64,000 bases of DNA from Siphonodentalium dalli. Lineage: Eukaryota > Mollusca > Scaphopoda > Gadilida > Siphonodentaliidae. This document shows, piece after piece, positions 1-12,400 of this stretch. Every line of letters starts with the position of its first letter. Position 1 is the stretch's first letter. The notes below the pieces were generated by a model. That model was given only the letters and a program-made list of their open reading frames with translations, was not told the origin of the DNA and searched no databases. A program made the position numbers and the translations under genes. Where the stretch lies: NCBI GenBank assembly GCA_032622095.1, contig CP136061.1, forward strand, positions 63,367,127-63,431,126, written 5' to 3'.

Positions 1-112
1 ACAAGGTATCGGGTTCACATTAAAGATAGCAATCGGGAAATATGGCCGATACCGATATAACACATAATGGCTGATACCGATACCTATTATTCTCTACTTG
101 ATAATGATTGGA

Positions 113-265
113 ATTGTCTGGAGTTATGACTATATCTGGAGTTGTGACTATGGTTGCCAGGTGTTGTGACTATGGTTGGCAGGTGTTGTGACTATGGTTG
201 CCAAGTATTTTGACTATGGTTGCCCGGTGTTCTGACTATGGTTATCAGGTTTTCTGACAATGTTT
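113..265. repeat. 22-bp minisatellite
   Basis: About six diverged copies of a 22-bp unit, GGTTGCCAGGTGTTGTGACT plus AT. Later copies drift (AAGTATT, CCGGTGTT, ATCAGGTTTT). No coding function is seen. 266-596 holds nothing recognisable. Confidence 0.75.
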
Positions 266-596
266 GACAGTTCTGCATCTTTTAGAGACCATTTCTTGAT
301 GCCAGATAGAAAGTTTAAAAAAAATAAAAAATTTATTGATGATATTCTGATATATTTGTTTACATGTTGTGCATTACTTATAATAAAACATATGCCGTAT
401 AAAGTGTTATTACAATTACAATAGTTCTTCCAATTGTTTCTCATAGGCATATGAATGATTTCTGAAATAATGTGACGTTACATTGAGACTGATCATTGAA
501 GATCTGTAGGCTGCCTACAGATGATCATCTTGATGAACATGTGTGAGGGTCATCAGTTGTCATCTAGTAACGGTTTGAGTTCATCCCAGCGAGTCT

Positions 597-860
597 TTAA
601 AGATGCATAATCCGAATTAACGCTCCCAACTTACTATTAATTTGACTTTTGGGGTAACAAATATTTGATTCGAGTCGAGGAACCCACCCATCAAAGCTCA
701 GAGTGATAAAATATCGATTTTTGAAATCTCTATTATTTTTCACAACTGGTACTTTTTGGTGGGCTGGCAAAAAGTCGACGAGAAGACGATCTCGGACCAA
801 ATTGCGGATGAAGATGGATAACTCTAAAATCAAGTGGCTTTGTGTGTTAGATATTTGACC
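597..860. repeat. Relic related to the TTAA-flanked TIR element
   Basis: It shares two blocks with the termini of the element at 27541-29368: a segment around TTCGAGTCGAGGAACCC (from about 667) and one around AAGATGGATAACTCTAAAAT (from about 812). A possible 95-codon minus-strand reading crosses it but looks like a by-product of the repeat. Confidence 0.55.
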
Positions 861-885
861 ATCCGGCCAAATTTTGTTGAACAAA

Positions 886-1213
886 ATATATAATATTTAT
901 AAATAATATTACTTTTTCCTTAAGGGAAGCCCGAAACTGAACTATATGGATTACGTCTCCGGCCTTGTGTCAATCAGGAGGGTTAAAATTTTATTGCTGT
1001 GCCGACCCCACTCACATCCGTGTCCAGATTAGTCTCGCATGAATACACCCGCATTCTATCTATTGTCTAGTCAGTTTTTTATTTCCGACTTAATCATGAG
1101 ATTTGCGAGTCGCGGGGTTGGGAATGGCACCACCATGGGAGGGATCTATGATAGTTCAGTTTCGGGCTTCCCTTAAGGAAAAAGTAATATTATTTATAAA
1201 TATTATATTTTTC
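886..1213. mobile_element. MITE with about 60-bp near-perfect terminal inverted repeats
   Basis: Positions 886-948 and 1152-1213 are nearly exact reverse complements, each containing CTTAAGGGAAGCCCGAAACT. The interior 945-1085 is the reverse complement of 5700-5820, so this is a short internally deleted relative of the large TIR element whose right end is at 5853. The near identity of the arms suggests recent insertion or gene conversion. Confidence 0.8.
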
Positions 1214-2091
1214 CGCCAAGGAGAAGCCCTCAACTGAACTATATGGATTAGAATGCAAGCCCAGGAGGAGGCACGAGCAATAAAGTTAATTAATATCCAA
1301 ATTCGATGGGAATGTACTCTTCCGAAACATGATTCATGTAAATGTGATTTAGTCATGAATCAGATATGATTATGTTACGTGAAAGAGCTCCCAATTCAGA
1401 TTACGACATTGCTCAAATGTGTACCGTCCGCCCCCCTTGTTTTTGGAATAAACATCCCAGGTAGTGCCATATAATTCATGCTAGCGAGACAACCGAGCAA
1501 GTATAACTTTGCTGCATCCTATTCTCTGTGTTATCTTCTTCGCTCTCTCGACAGTTCACATTATGAACTGATGTCACATGCAGCCATTGTGTAGGCCATA
1601 AGATATCAGAATGCTTATGATACACCAGGGAGCAAATTAACTGGAATCGCATCGCGATTTGCCACTGAAATGTGGATACCGGTAATAGCGAGGAATTTCT
1701 TTATACATGTATGATGTTATAAAAATGCTATCTAATCATGTCAATGTGAGATTATTTGCTAATCAGATATCGAAAGTAAATTGCTCCCTGTGATACACAA
1801 ACCAGATATAAAAATGATATGCTGCAGATATCATAGCGAGGTATGAGGTTTCATTATATCATGCCACACATCTGTACTCCAGCCTCGTATAATGTAGAGA
1901 GCAGGGAACGCCATCATGATCCAAGGTAACATTGCATACCAGTATATATGGGATTAGAGAACACCACTGCGGACTTGATGAACAAGCATAGAAGCATCAG
2001 TGATCTATGATGGCGCACATAACGAGTGTCGGGTACATTTCGAAATGATCAAATGTAGCAGAATGATCAAAATTGCAAAATGACCGGTGAA

Positions 2092-4150
2092 GGAGTGGCC
2101 TGGAGGTATCCCGAAGGTATTACGATTCCAGGAGATTGGACCCCATCGTGTGGAGATGTGGGCCACTGCACCGTGGGGAAGAGATAGAAGGCTGGTTGGT
2201 GCAGCTCTTGGAGGCACGCAACAAGACTTCCCCACCCAGATCATTCAGCCTTTCTTTCCTACTGGTGAAGGAGTGGCCTGGATGTATCCCGAAGGTATTA
2301 CGATTCCAGGGGATCGACTGGACCCCATCTTGTAATGATGTGGGCCACTGCACCATGGGGAAGAGTCAGAAGGCCATTTGGCTGGTGCGCTATGTCTAGA
2401 CTATGAGAGCAAGAGCGTCACGTGACAATGAGTCTTCCCCACCCAGAACATCCTCCAAAGGCTACAGTGCTGGATCTTTCCTGACTGAGAGAAATACTTG
2501 TACTTATCGCAAATTGTTGAATTAAATGAAGCAAAATAAGATATCAACCTGTATCCTCATCCTGTACAAAATCACTTACCAGCGGAACATCAGAATCCTC
2601 GTCCGACAGTGTGCCTGGTGACCCACTGTCGACCCGCGATTCTTGCTCATCGTCGTCAAACCTGCCGACGCCACGCGATGCAGAGAAGCATGTTAAGATC
2701 GACGCCAGCCAACAGAATTGGCTGCATCAGGTTGGGATACCAGACTGTGGAAGAGGCCTACTCTGAAATGGTTCGACGCAAGACAAATGCTCTTGCATTT
2801 GGGATAAGTAGCTATGTCCTGTCCAAGGTCACCCCCTCAAATTCTGGGGCATCATCAAGCTGCGCCCCCAAGGCCAGAGGGAATAAGTTCTGATGAGCCA
2901 TTTTGATCAGAGTAAGCCCCTTCCATGGAATCCCCCAAATGCAGGTGGTCCTGACCAAACTGGAATAAATGTCGATGACATACCACTATGATCGCATGAC
3001 GGCGGAGGAGCAGGCCCGGATGTATCCCGAAGGTATTACGATTCCAGGGGATCGACTGGACCCCATCTTGTAATGATGTGGGCCACTGCACCATGGGGAA
3101 GAGTCAGAAGGCCATTTGGCTGGTGCGCTATGTCTGTGAGAGCAAGAGCGTCACGTGACAACGAGTCTTCCCCACCCAGAACAGCCGCCAAGGCTTCTCC
3201 CAGGTGCCCAATAATTGTGGTGGCCTATAAACAGATCTTCGTGGCAGGAATCCAGGCCGAAATCAAAATACTGATGGAAATTTCACTCTATGTGGAATAA
3301 TAGTATATCGATGTGAATTTGTTCAAAATTTAATAATCGTATTGCCACCACCATTAGGCACCTGAGAGAAAGGTGCCGGAGCAATCGCCCGTGAAGATTG
3401 GTTTCCCGAATCAACCACATGCAGCACCCGCCTACCATTGGTTCAACTGCCGTAGCAGGACCTGGGGGGCCAGAACTGGTCCTGCCCGAGGTAAAGACTG
3501 GTACGGTTGCTCAAAGTAGGTAATCATTGACGAATATGCCCTTACCCAACTATAACAAGTAATACACCCGTGAATGAGCAACCTGCACGGTGTGTGGCCA
3601 TCAAATTCGAATCATGTTCGACTGCAAGACATGCTGTTAGTTATAACAAAGCAAGGTTAATATACATAACACAATACAACCTAGGTTATTGAGTATAAAG
3701 TAAGGTTAATATAAAATCACGTTATACCCCTGGCCACGTGATCTTACCTGCTATGACAGGTAAGATACTGTCTTTTCTCGTATATGAGGACGATGAGTTC
3801 CGAATGCACATAGGCAAGAACTAGGCGGTTTCCGTTAGGAAAGTGCGCTTACAGCGGACGTGAAGATACGAATGCCTGTATTTTCGTCATGATTGTATCG
3901 AATCGTTTTGTCACATAATCAGTGGATATGTCGATGATATACCACTATGATCACATGACTGCGGAGGAGCAGGCCCGGATGTATCCCGAAGGTATTACTA
4001 TTCCAGGGGATCGACTGGACCCCATCTTGTAATGATGTGGGCCACTGCACCATGGGGAAGAGTCAGAAGGCCATTTGGCTGGTGCGCTATGTCTATGAGA
4101 GCAAGAGCGTCACGTGACAACGAGTCTTCCCCACCCAGAACAGCCGCCAT
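2092..4150 (+). repeat. Dispersed copies of a 150-225-bp unit inside the TIR element
   Basis: Units at about 2092-2246, 2267-2465, 2967-3191 and 3925-4150 share GTATCCCGAAGGTATTACGA, GGGCCACTGCACC and GAGTCTTCCCCACCCAGAAC. The last two are near-identical over about 225 bp and 958 bp apart. Short readings such as YPEGITIPGDRLDPIL recur but stop after each unit. The function is unknown. Confidence 0.75.
2580..2661 (-). other. Exon-like acidic segment, uncertain
   Basis: An 82-bp stretch bounded by GGCAG and GTAAGT on the minus strand reads FDDDEQESRVDSGSPGTLSD, then EDSDVPL. The Asp/Glu/Ser composition and consensus donor suggest a true exon of a transposon gene or a captured host exon, but no flanking exon was found. 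It lies inside the TIR element, so it is unlikely to belong to the phosphatase. Confidence 0.3.
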
Positions 4151-5853
4151 AGACGAAGAGCCATGTCATGGCCGGTTTCGGAAATATATTGGCAGTAGAT
4201 GTGCGCAATATAAACGCTGCGCATGTAAGCTCGCTTTAGACATGTAACAATACAAATGCAGTCCTTTCTGATATTCTGCGCAATATAAATGTGTTGCATG
4301 TAACTGCGCATCATACACGAGTGAAAGCTATGTGGCAGAATATCGTTTTGATATATGTGGAAATAGAAGTTAGTGAGCCAAGTGATGGTCTCTACTGGAA
4401 AGACTATTGGCAGTGAATCGGGAGCACGTGACAATATGTATTCTTTCTATTTCGCTGTTTGCCGTTATCATTCACTGATGAAACTGCAAAGTATGTCAGT
4501 ATTGGGATGAAAACTGTTCACCATATGTAAGCATACTAGTAGTCAGTTCTGACAGCATACATGAGGCCCTGATACGATATGATTGTCATGTACAATGTAT
4601 GGAACTATTACGGCGTGCAATACATCATTGCAAGCTCGCCCACGCCGAGGCATATTAGAGCCTACGGTAAGATGGCTTAGTGTCAGGCCACAAAGTTTTC
4701 ACTTCATTGCAGTTGGTGAACAATAGTTCGTAGGAACCCAAACTGTACATACATGGATGTAAAGAATGCAACACAATATTTAGAACGTCAGACAACACAT
4801 CAATTCGAAGTGTGGTTATATATGTGATAACGAATACCATCCCCCTGTTACGGAGTGTTAGTAACTATTGTACTGATGATACAATGAGTTATATGATATT
4901 TAATCGTGATAGACAAGGTAGAATTTTCTAAATACCTTGAAGTCGATGTAATGTGTTATTACATTTGTCATGTGTCTAACAAGACCACGCGCTCATACAT
5001 ACTGGCGGGCGTAGATTCGCAGGTATTGATCGTTAAAACAATATTACAGATCGCTCAGTCGAAAGAAATGTGAATTGTCATCTGATAGTGATAACAAGTA
5101 CTATCTTTCGTATTTATTCATGTAAATTATTACAAAGGAGGATATGGCTGTCCTGTGCAACTTTCTGCGAATTAACAGAGCAGTGCCATGTATGATTTGG
5201 CAGTATACATTAGGATACAAAGCAACGGAACTTACGAAATAACCGAAGCGAGTCGACGGAAACTTATGTAAAGTGAAACACGTGTAGCACGAAATTAGGA
5301 GACATCGCATACCGTACTACATTGCGTCCTCAATTGTAAGTCATGATAGTCATCACGCCGTATGTGTGGCACAATATGCACTATGAGGTTTTGCCACAAG
5401 TAAGCTATGTGCTTCTTTAGTCATTGTCAAGATGGCCATCTTAATTCCAATTGTTGGAAGATAAAGCCGTCTTGAGGAAAACAGAAAACACGGAAACAAA
5501 TTACGGATACAGTGAAACGAAAAAAGTTCCCGTTTCGGATGTGAGAAATATTAATTAACTATCGGGTACAATAAATTGCAAGTTTGTAATATCAACAATA
5601 AATATTGAGTCGATAAACTCGCAACACAGAAAGATACAACCTTGAGAAAATAGAAACGATCCTGTCCTGGCGAGGAGGAATAAAAACTGACTAGACAATA
5701 GATAGAATGCGGGTGTATTCATGCGAGACTAATCTGGACACGGATGTGAGTGGGGTCGGCACAGCAATAAAATTTTAACCCTCCTGATTGACACAAGGCC
5801 GGAGACGTAATCCATATAGTTCAGTTGAGGGCTTCTCCTTGGCGGAAAAATTG

Positions 5854-6267
5854 ATAAATAAATGGTTTTGGGCAATTTTATACTAAAGCTGACTATGGTT
5901 AGCATTATTTTTGGGCAATTAATTGATTCTAATAACTGAAGCGGCATTTCAAAACATTTTGTTGTTGTTGTAATCTGATGATATGGGGAACATCGAAACG
6001 GATTGAGTACATTTAAATGAAATTCTTATTGTGTGGAGAAGTAATTTACTGCCACCATTTCCATATCTTTATAACTTTTGATGCACTCAATTTTTTATCC
6101 CTCGAAGAGTAGGATTATTATATATGTACTTTTTGGAAAGTTATGCATACATCCAGTGAGCTAAAAAGGTGCAATTTTTAAGGGAACTTCAATGGGCATT
6201 ATCATTGTTCACTTGGAGATGCTTAGGATTTGCATTGATGTAAAATTATTCATATCACTTAAATTAC
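5854..6267. other. Intron sequence after exon 13
   Basis: I see no gene, repeat family or phosphatase exon here. The minus strand starts with the weak GTAATT donor of exon 13. Confidence 0.6.
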
Positions 6268-6412
6268 CAGGGTTTGGACCATCATTGGCCGATTGTCACG
6301 GAGTTTGAGTATGAGAGCAAACAAATCAACGCTGTCTGAGATACTCCTCTGTTGAATATACTGCATCATATAGTCAACACAAACGAGTGTTCCTGTCCGG
6401 CCAACACCTGCA
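6268..6412 (-). CDS. RPTP exon 13: P-loop arginine
   Basis: The acceptor TTTTCAG (phase 2) completes Ser of HCS. The exon encodes SAGVGRTGTLVCVDYMMQYI, QQRSISDSVDLFALILKLR and DNRPMMVQTL, with a GTAATT donor in phase 0. The phosphate-binding loop C-S-A-G-V-G-R-T-G is intact. The following exon should start near the QY.F Q-loop; I could not find it in 1-6267. Confidence 0.95.
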
Positions 6413-9400
6413 CTGAAAACAGAAAGAAACTTTATATTACTTGGTAACTGTCATTTCATCCAGCTATTTCAAATACATAAGTAAAAAATTCTGGCGATTC
6501 TGAAAATGACGGTTATTTACTTTAAACATATTTTATTTCTAATATAATTATGAGCCCATCTCCGGTATACATAGAGACAATTCTATTCATTATGCTGGGC
6601 TGGTATGGGCAAATTACCCCCAGCAAAAATGAATGGAATGAGTTTAACTAACAAGAATCAGGTATCGCCACGATACAAAAGTGCATTTCAAATATTGAAA
6701 TTGAGCCGATTCCAATTTGATAGTGTTGATGAAGTCATGACATAGACAAATGTGTAAAAATTATTGATCGAAAACTGAATCAGATTTTGCTTTGTGTTTT
6801 CGCAAAGTTAACGTGAGTGAAACCGGTATACCTATATGAAGGCGACTTGGGATATCTCTTCTCCCTAAAATGTGCCACTTCTCCCTAATTTTGTTCTAGG
6901 GAGAAGTGACTTCTCTCTCACATACAAGGCTATGGATATGTCCCTAAAGCATATTTAAACTGTATTCTGATTATAATTGTGTCCTTACTCATTATAATAA
7001 TTTTATACATTGGATATTCAGGGCCTGACCCAACCCATTTTCCGAGCCGGTACACTGGGTTTGGGACATTTAGTTTGGGCGCCCAAACTAATAGAACATA
7101 GCACACACTACATAGAAACAATTGCATTTGAATGAAAAGTGTAACTCTCCAGAACAGTCTCGATTATTAATTATACCAAGACATAATATATCATTTTTAT
7201 AAGTATAATTAATTTACCCTTAAAGAAACCCGAACACTGAACTATATGGATATACCAACAAATAACAACATAACACTCTTATTGGAAATTTTTGGCCACA
7301 ACAAGTTATACAGGTACAATCAATATTAATGTTGACTTAATTAAACAAGTCCTTAAAATAGTCACACCTTTGCTTCAGCGTTTGTGCCTCGATCGACGAT
7401 GACATAACTACATGACGTTGCTTTTAACTATGCCGTGAATTGGATTGCGAATTCAGTCCATTAGTCCAAGTGCCTAATCCAGTTCACTATATGGATATAT
7501 ATGGCAAGTAATAACATTAGCACAAAATTAGGAGACTTAATTCACATAGCCGAGTACATATGGCATTCGTGTTTGCACAATCATACATTATAGGTTCCAC
7601 AATAATTCAATAGATGTACCTCAAAGTAATCTAGGTGCGTCTTTAGTCATGATGGCCATCTACGACCAATTTATCAGACACTACCGAATAGGTTACCCAA
7701 TTATTTTCGGCTTTTTGAAAATGGGGTACAATTCTCAAACAAATGTGTCTATGAAATGGAACATTCCATGGATTCAAGCCAATAATTGTAAAGTTTAGAC
7801 CACAAATAAAGCTAGTATTTGTATCAAATAAATAAATTTAGAGATGAGAAACTCAGAAAGATATATAGTCCCTTAGATAGAAACGCCGGTCACAAGGAGG
7901 AAGATTAAACTGAGACATTACAATCAAGTACATGTACAGCCTTCAATACACTGAGAGCATTCACGCATGGCTAAATCATGCAGGTACAGAATACACTGAG
8001 AGCATTCACGCATGGCTAAATCATGCAGGTACAGAATACACTGAGAGCATTCACGCATGGCTACACCGTGCAGGTACAGAATACACTGAGAGCATTCACG
8101 CATGGCTAAACCGTGCAGGTACAGAATACACTGAGAGCATTCACGCACGGCTAAACCGTGCAGGTACAGAATACACTGAGAGCATTCACGCATGGCTAAA
8201 CCATGCAGGTACAGAATACACTGAGAGCATTCACGCATGGCTAAACCATGCAGGTACAGAATACACTGAGAGCATTCACGCATGGCTAAACAATGCAGGT
8301 ACAGAATACACTGAGAGCATTCACGCATGGCTACACCGTGCAGGTACAGAATACACTGAGAGCATTCACGCATGGCTAAACCGTGCAGGTACAGAATACA
8401 CTGAGAGCATTCACGCATGGCTAAACCATGCAGGTACAGAATACACTGAGAGCATTCACGCATGCATGGCTACACCGTGCAGGTACAGAATACACTGAGA
8501 GCATTCAAGCATGGCTACACCATGCAGGTACCGAATACACTGAGAGCATTCACGCATGGCTAAACCGTGCAGGTACAGAATACACTGAGAGCATTCACGC
8601 ATGGCTAAACCGTGCAGGTACAGAATACACTGAGAGCATTCACGCATGGCTACACCATGCAGGTACAGAATACACTGAGAGCATTCACGCATGGCTAAAC
8701 CATGCATGTACAGAATACACTGAGAGCATTCACGCATGGCTACACCGTGCAGGTACAGAATACACTGAGAGCATTCACGCATGGCTAAATCATGCAGGTA
8801 CAGAATACACTGAGAGCATTCACGCATGGCTAAACCGTGCAGGTACAGAATACACTGAGAGCATTCACGCATGGCTAAACCATGCAGGTACAGAGCGATA
8901 GGCGACAAAAAAGTTAACCCCTTTCCTCTTGTTGTTTAAAAATAAGATATATATCCATATAGTTCAGTGGATGAAAAAAGATGAGTATCTCTATTTTACT
9001 GTTGACTGTGTATTGCAGTAAAATGGTACAAGAAATGGGTCGTTTCCTGTCATTGTTCGTGTCGCCATTGATGCAGAACAAACTCATTTATTTGTAATCA
9101 ACAATGCCCATGAATGCAACAACTGATGCCATGACCGAAATTGAGTACCGGCAATAAAATAACATTGTGTAACTATATCCATTTAGAGTCCGTTTAGTAA
9201 AGAAAGGGACAATCAGTTTACCTGCAGTGTACCAGGAGAGGTCCCATATCTTCTTCGGTGATGTGCTGTCGGACTGTTTCTATGAAGCCAATCAAAACAT
9301 CTGGCTCAAGGTTAGCCTGGAAGTCCTCCCAGCTTGAATAATGGAAGTGTTTGATTGTCCTATCCTTATTGTCGGCCTGTTGAGATATCGGAACATAGTA

Positions 9401-12400
9401 ATGTTTATTTTTCTAACACTTAATTTTCAAAAGAATTTTTTTGTGAAAAAAAATGTATTACCACCTGGTCACAGTGTCCCCCGAAATGTGGCTTCATTTG
9501 GGGCGGAGGCTTTTTAGGAAAAAACAACAAGGACCATAACTCCGGTAAAAATTGGCGGATGGAACCCAAATTTGAACTTGACCTGTATTTTCATGTGGGT
9601 AATCCACATATGAAATTTAACTAAAACTAAAGTTATCATCCGGAAATCATCTGGGACGGACACCCTGATTTCTATTGTCCCCTGAAATTGTTTTCAGGGG
9701 AAAAATACCAATTTCACTGAGATAATTCAATATCTGGTAGATAATACTGCTATTTTTTTAACATAAAAAATCCCAATCCCAAACATTGCCAACATTATAG
9801 CTATAAGCATGTGGTCACCTGACTATCAGCTGATCAGCGCGGTCATCTGACTATATCATCTGGTAAATATCACATGTTTAGCTAACCAATGACAGTGGTG
9901 GATGGACCTTAAGTAAATTAAACATTAGCTTATGTTACTAAAATCACAATACCATGACACATACCAATTAACAGAGTAGCTATATGCTACAATATTTTAA
10001 CTATTTTGAAAGGAATCCACTTCACATGAAAAGTTTGATTTCTCTCTGCGGACCACTTGCTAAAATCTCTCCAGTCCAGATATCACTGGGAAAAGAATTA
10101 ACTCTAATACACAACAGACTTTCGAAACTACAATATTTATTTGGCAATGTGACATAATAGTAGTTTTTTCTTCTAAATTGTAGGGCAGAGCATTGTTTTT
10201 TTCAGTTTTGTTTTCCTTTTTGTTTTATTTTTTAAAAGGTTTGACAGCACATATTGACTTTCAAGAGAGAACGTTTTTAATTTTTGTCAGCTTAGAAAAA
10301 ATTCCAATAATCGCTTCCTATAAAGAACATCCATGCTTCCTTCACCAAAAGCAGTGAACAATAAAGAGAATTCTCAATTATGGATGTTGAGGAATTACAT
10401 ACTGTTCGATTTTTTGTGGTTTCTGGATTTGATTATAAAGATCATCCACACTTCCAAAAGACAATAAGGAGCGTTCTTTATGAAATGTTTGGTAGTTTTC
10501 GAGGTATTACACAATGGTTGATTTTGTACACTTCTCCCTAATAACCAAACAGGCAGACGTGACTTCTCCCAATTTGAAGTCTACAAGGTTCCAGAAAACT
10601 TGAATAAAGAGAAGTGAACTAGTACTTGAATAAAGAGAAGTGAACTAGTACTTGAATAAAGAGAAGTGAACTAGTACTTGAATAAAGAGAAGTGAACTAG
10701 TACTTGAATAAAGAGAAGTGAACTAGTACTTGAATAAAGAGAAGTAAACTAGTACTTGAATAAAGAGAAGTGAACTAGTACTTGAATAAAGAGAAGTGAA
10801 CTAGTACTTGAATAAAGAGAAGTGAACTAGTACTTGAATAAAGAGAAGTGAACTAGTACTTGAATAAAGAGAAGTGAACTAGTACTTGAATAAAGAGAAG
10901 TGAACTAGTACTTGAATAAAGAGAAGTGAACTAGTACTTGAATAAAGGGAAGTGAACTAGTACTTGAATAAAGAGAAGTGAACTAGTACTTGAATAAAGA
11001 GAAGTGAACTAGTACTTGAATAAAGGGAAGTGAACTAGTACTTGAATAAAGAGAAGTGAACTAGTACTTGAATAAAGAGAAGTGAACTAGTACTTGAATG
11101 TAACAACTCATCATCTCAATAAAATACTTGTGACATTAACCATTAGGAATTAACACTGAAACTCCCTGCACTTTACAGTAAGATCTTCATCCAAGTCAAC
11201 TTGTCAAAATAAAATTATGTAGGATAACTGAGAGACTATGTAAATAAATTGTGCTCTTATATTATAGTTATAAACTAATTTTGGAATTCAAAATATGCAA
11301 AGTTACCGAGGAGAGGTTAAATCACTGATGCCCGTTCTTTTGACACATACTGTCTGTAAATCACTGACTCTTGTTCTTTTACACATGCTGTCTGTAGTGG
11401 CTTTTACAAACTCACATTTTTTATCTTAAGCAAACCTAGTTTGAATGTTGAACATTCATCTCTTTTGACCAGCTCCACACTGTACGGTCCATATTCCTTT
11501 GGTTCATTCAAATTCTGTGGAAAGTACTCCTCACACTTATCCTGTAAAATTCAATTCTTGATGAGCTTGTTCTTATGGATTATTAATGCAGGTTTTGTTC
11601 TGAGCATTCTTTTGCACTGCCAATATCAAAACAAACCGACACAATAAAGAATTGTCTGGCCTGTACGTGGTCTGCAAGCATTTTCAACTATTTTGATGAC
11701 AGTTGTATTTGAAAAACAAGAGTTGTGACTGTCCCAATGGAACGATACCACCATCACACAAGTGGTCAAGTGGTCCTGCAAATGTGCTATGATGCGGTTG
11801 GGTTCTGCTGAATGGCTCTGATGCTGTTAGGACAAACTAATGCTGTTAAGAAAAGTACAGTTATTTTTTATAAAGTTGTCATTTTTGTGGTTTTCGAATA
11901 ATCTGAGCATATCAAGGAAAAGCCATTATTTGTATCTAATATTCGAGAAACATATATTTTGCGAAATAGTTGTAATACTAATTGTATTAGTTGTTGAAAA
12001 TCGACTCTAATTTGGCTATTCATGTCGTTTTACAAATACCAGCGCAGCCATTATTCAATTTTTCAAAAATATATATGTTCTTGAATGTTTCATACAGACA
12101 CTGGCTTTTTCTCAAATCCCTCGGATTAGCCAAACACCACAAAAATGACAACTTTAGAAAAAATAACGGTACTTTTTCTTAACAGCATTAGTTTGCCCTA
12201 ACAGCATCATAGCAATTCAGCATGACCCACCAGCATCATAGCACATTTGCAGGACCACTTGACCAGGGGTGCATCAGTGCACATGGGCTGCAAAAAAGGT
12301 AGCCATCTTAAAAGGCGATTCAATAATGGTGATAACTCAACTAAAAAACGGCCAACCAAACTCATAATCACATGTGCACAGGCTGCTATGATAGTAAATT

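Larger units (their letters stand above)
1203..5853. mobile_element. Large TIR element, about 4.6 kb
   Basis: The left end carries TTTTTCCGCCAAGGAGAAGC, and the same sequence appears inverted at the right end (5815-5853), continuing through CTCAACTGAACTATATGGAT. Subterminal DNA at 5560-5820 is related to 7790-7905 and to the MITE at 886-1213. The interior contains repeated units (2092-4150) and no recognisable intact transposase. A short exon-like reading lies at 2580-2661. The superfamily is not assigned. Confidence 0.65.

Noticed and set aside
597-884. 95-codon minus-strand frame as the last phosphatase exon
   Set aside because: No QY.F or Q-loop pattern; the sequence belongs to a dispersed TIR family.
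5965-6000. CTGATGA...GAAAC resembling a hammerhead ribozyme core
   Set aside because: The stems needed around the core do not pair.
7924-8908. Four long repeat-peptide frames on both strands
   Set aside because: They arise because a 45-bp satellite unit is a multiple of three without stops; no independent evidence of coding.
10035-10094. Minus-strand exon-like frame DIWTGEILASGPQREIKLF between exons 12 and 10
   Set aside because: It looked like the GDI segment of a PTP, but its phases do not fit and the exon at 11416-11541 fills this position with correct phases.
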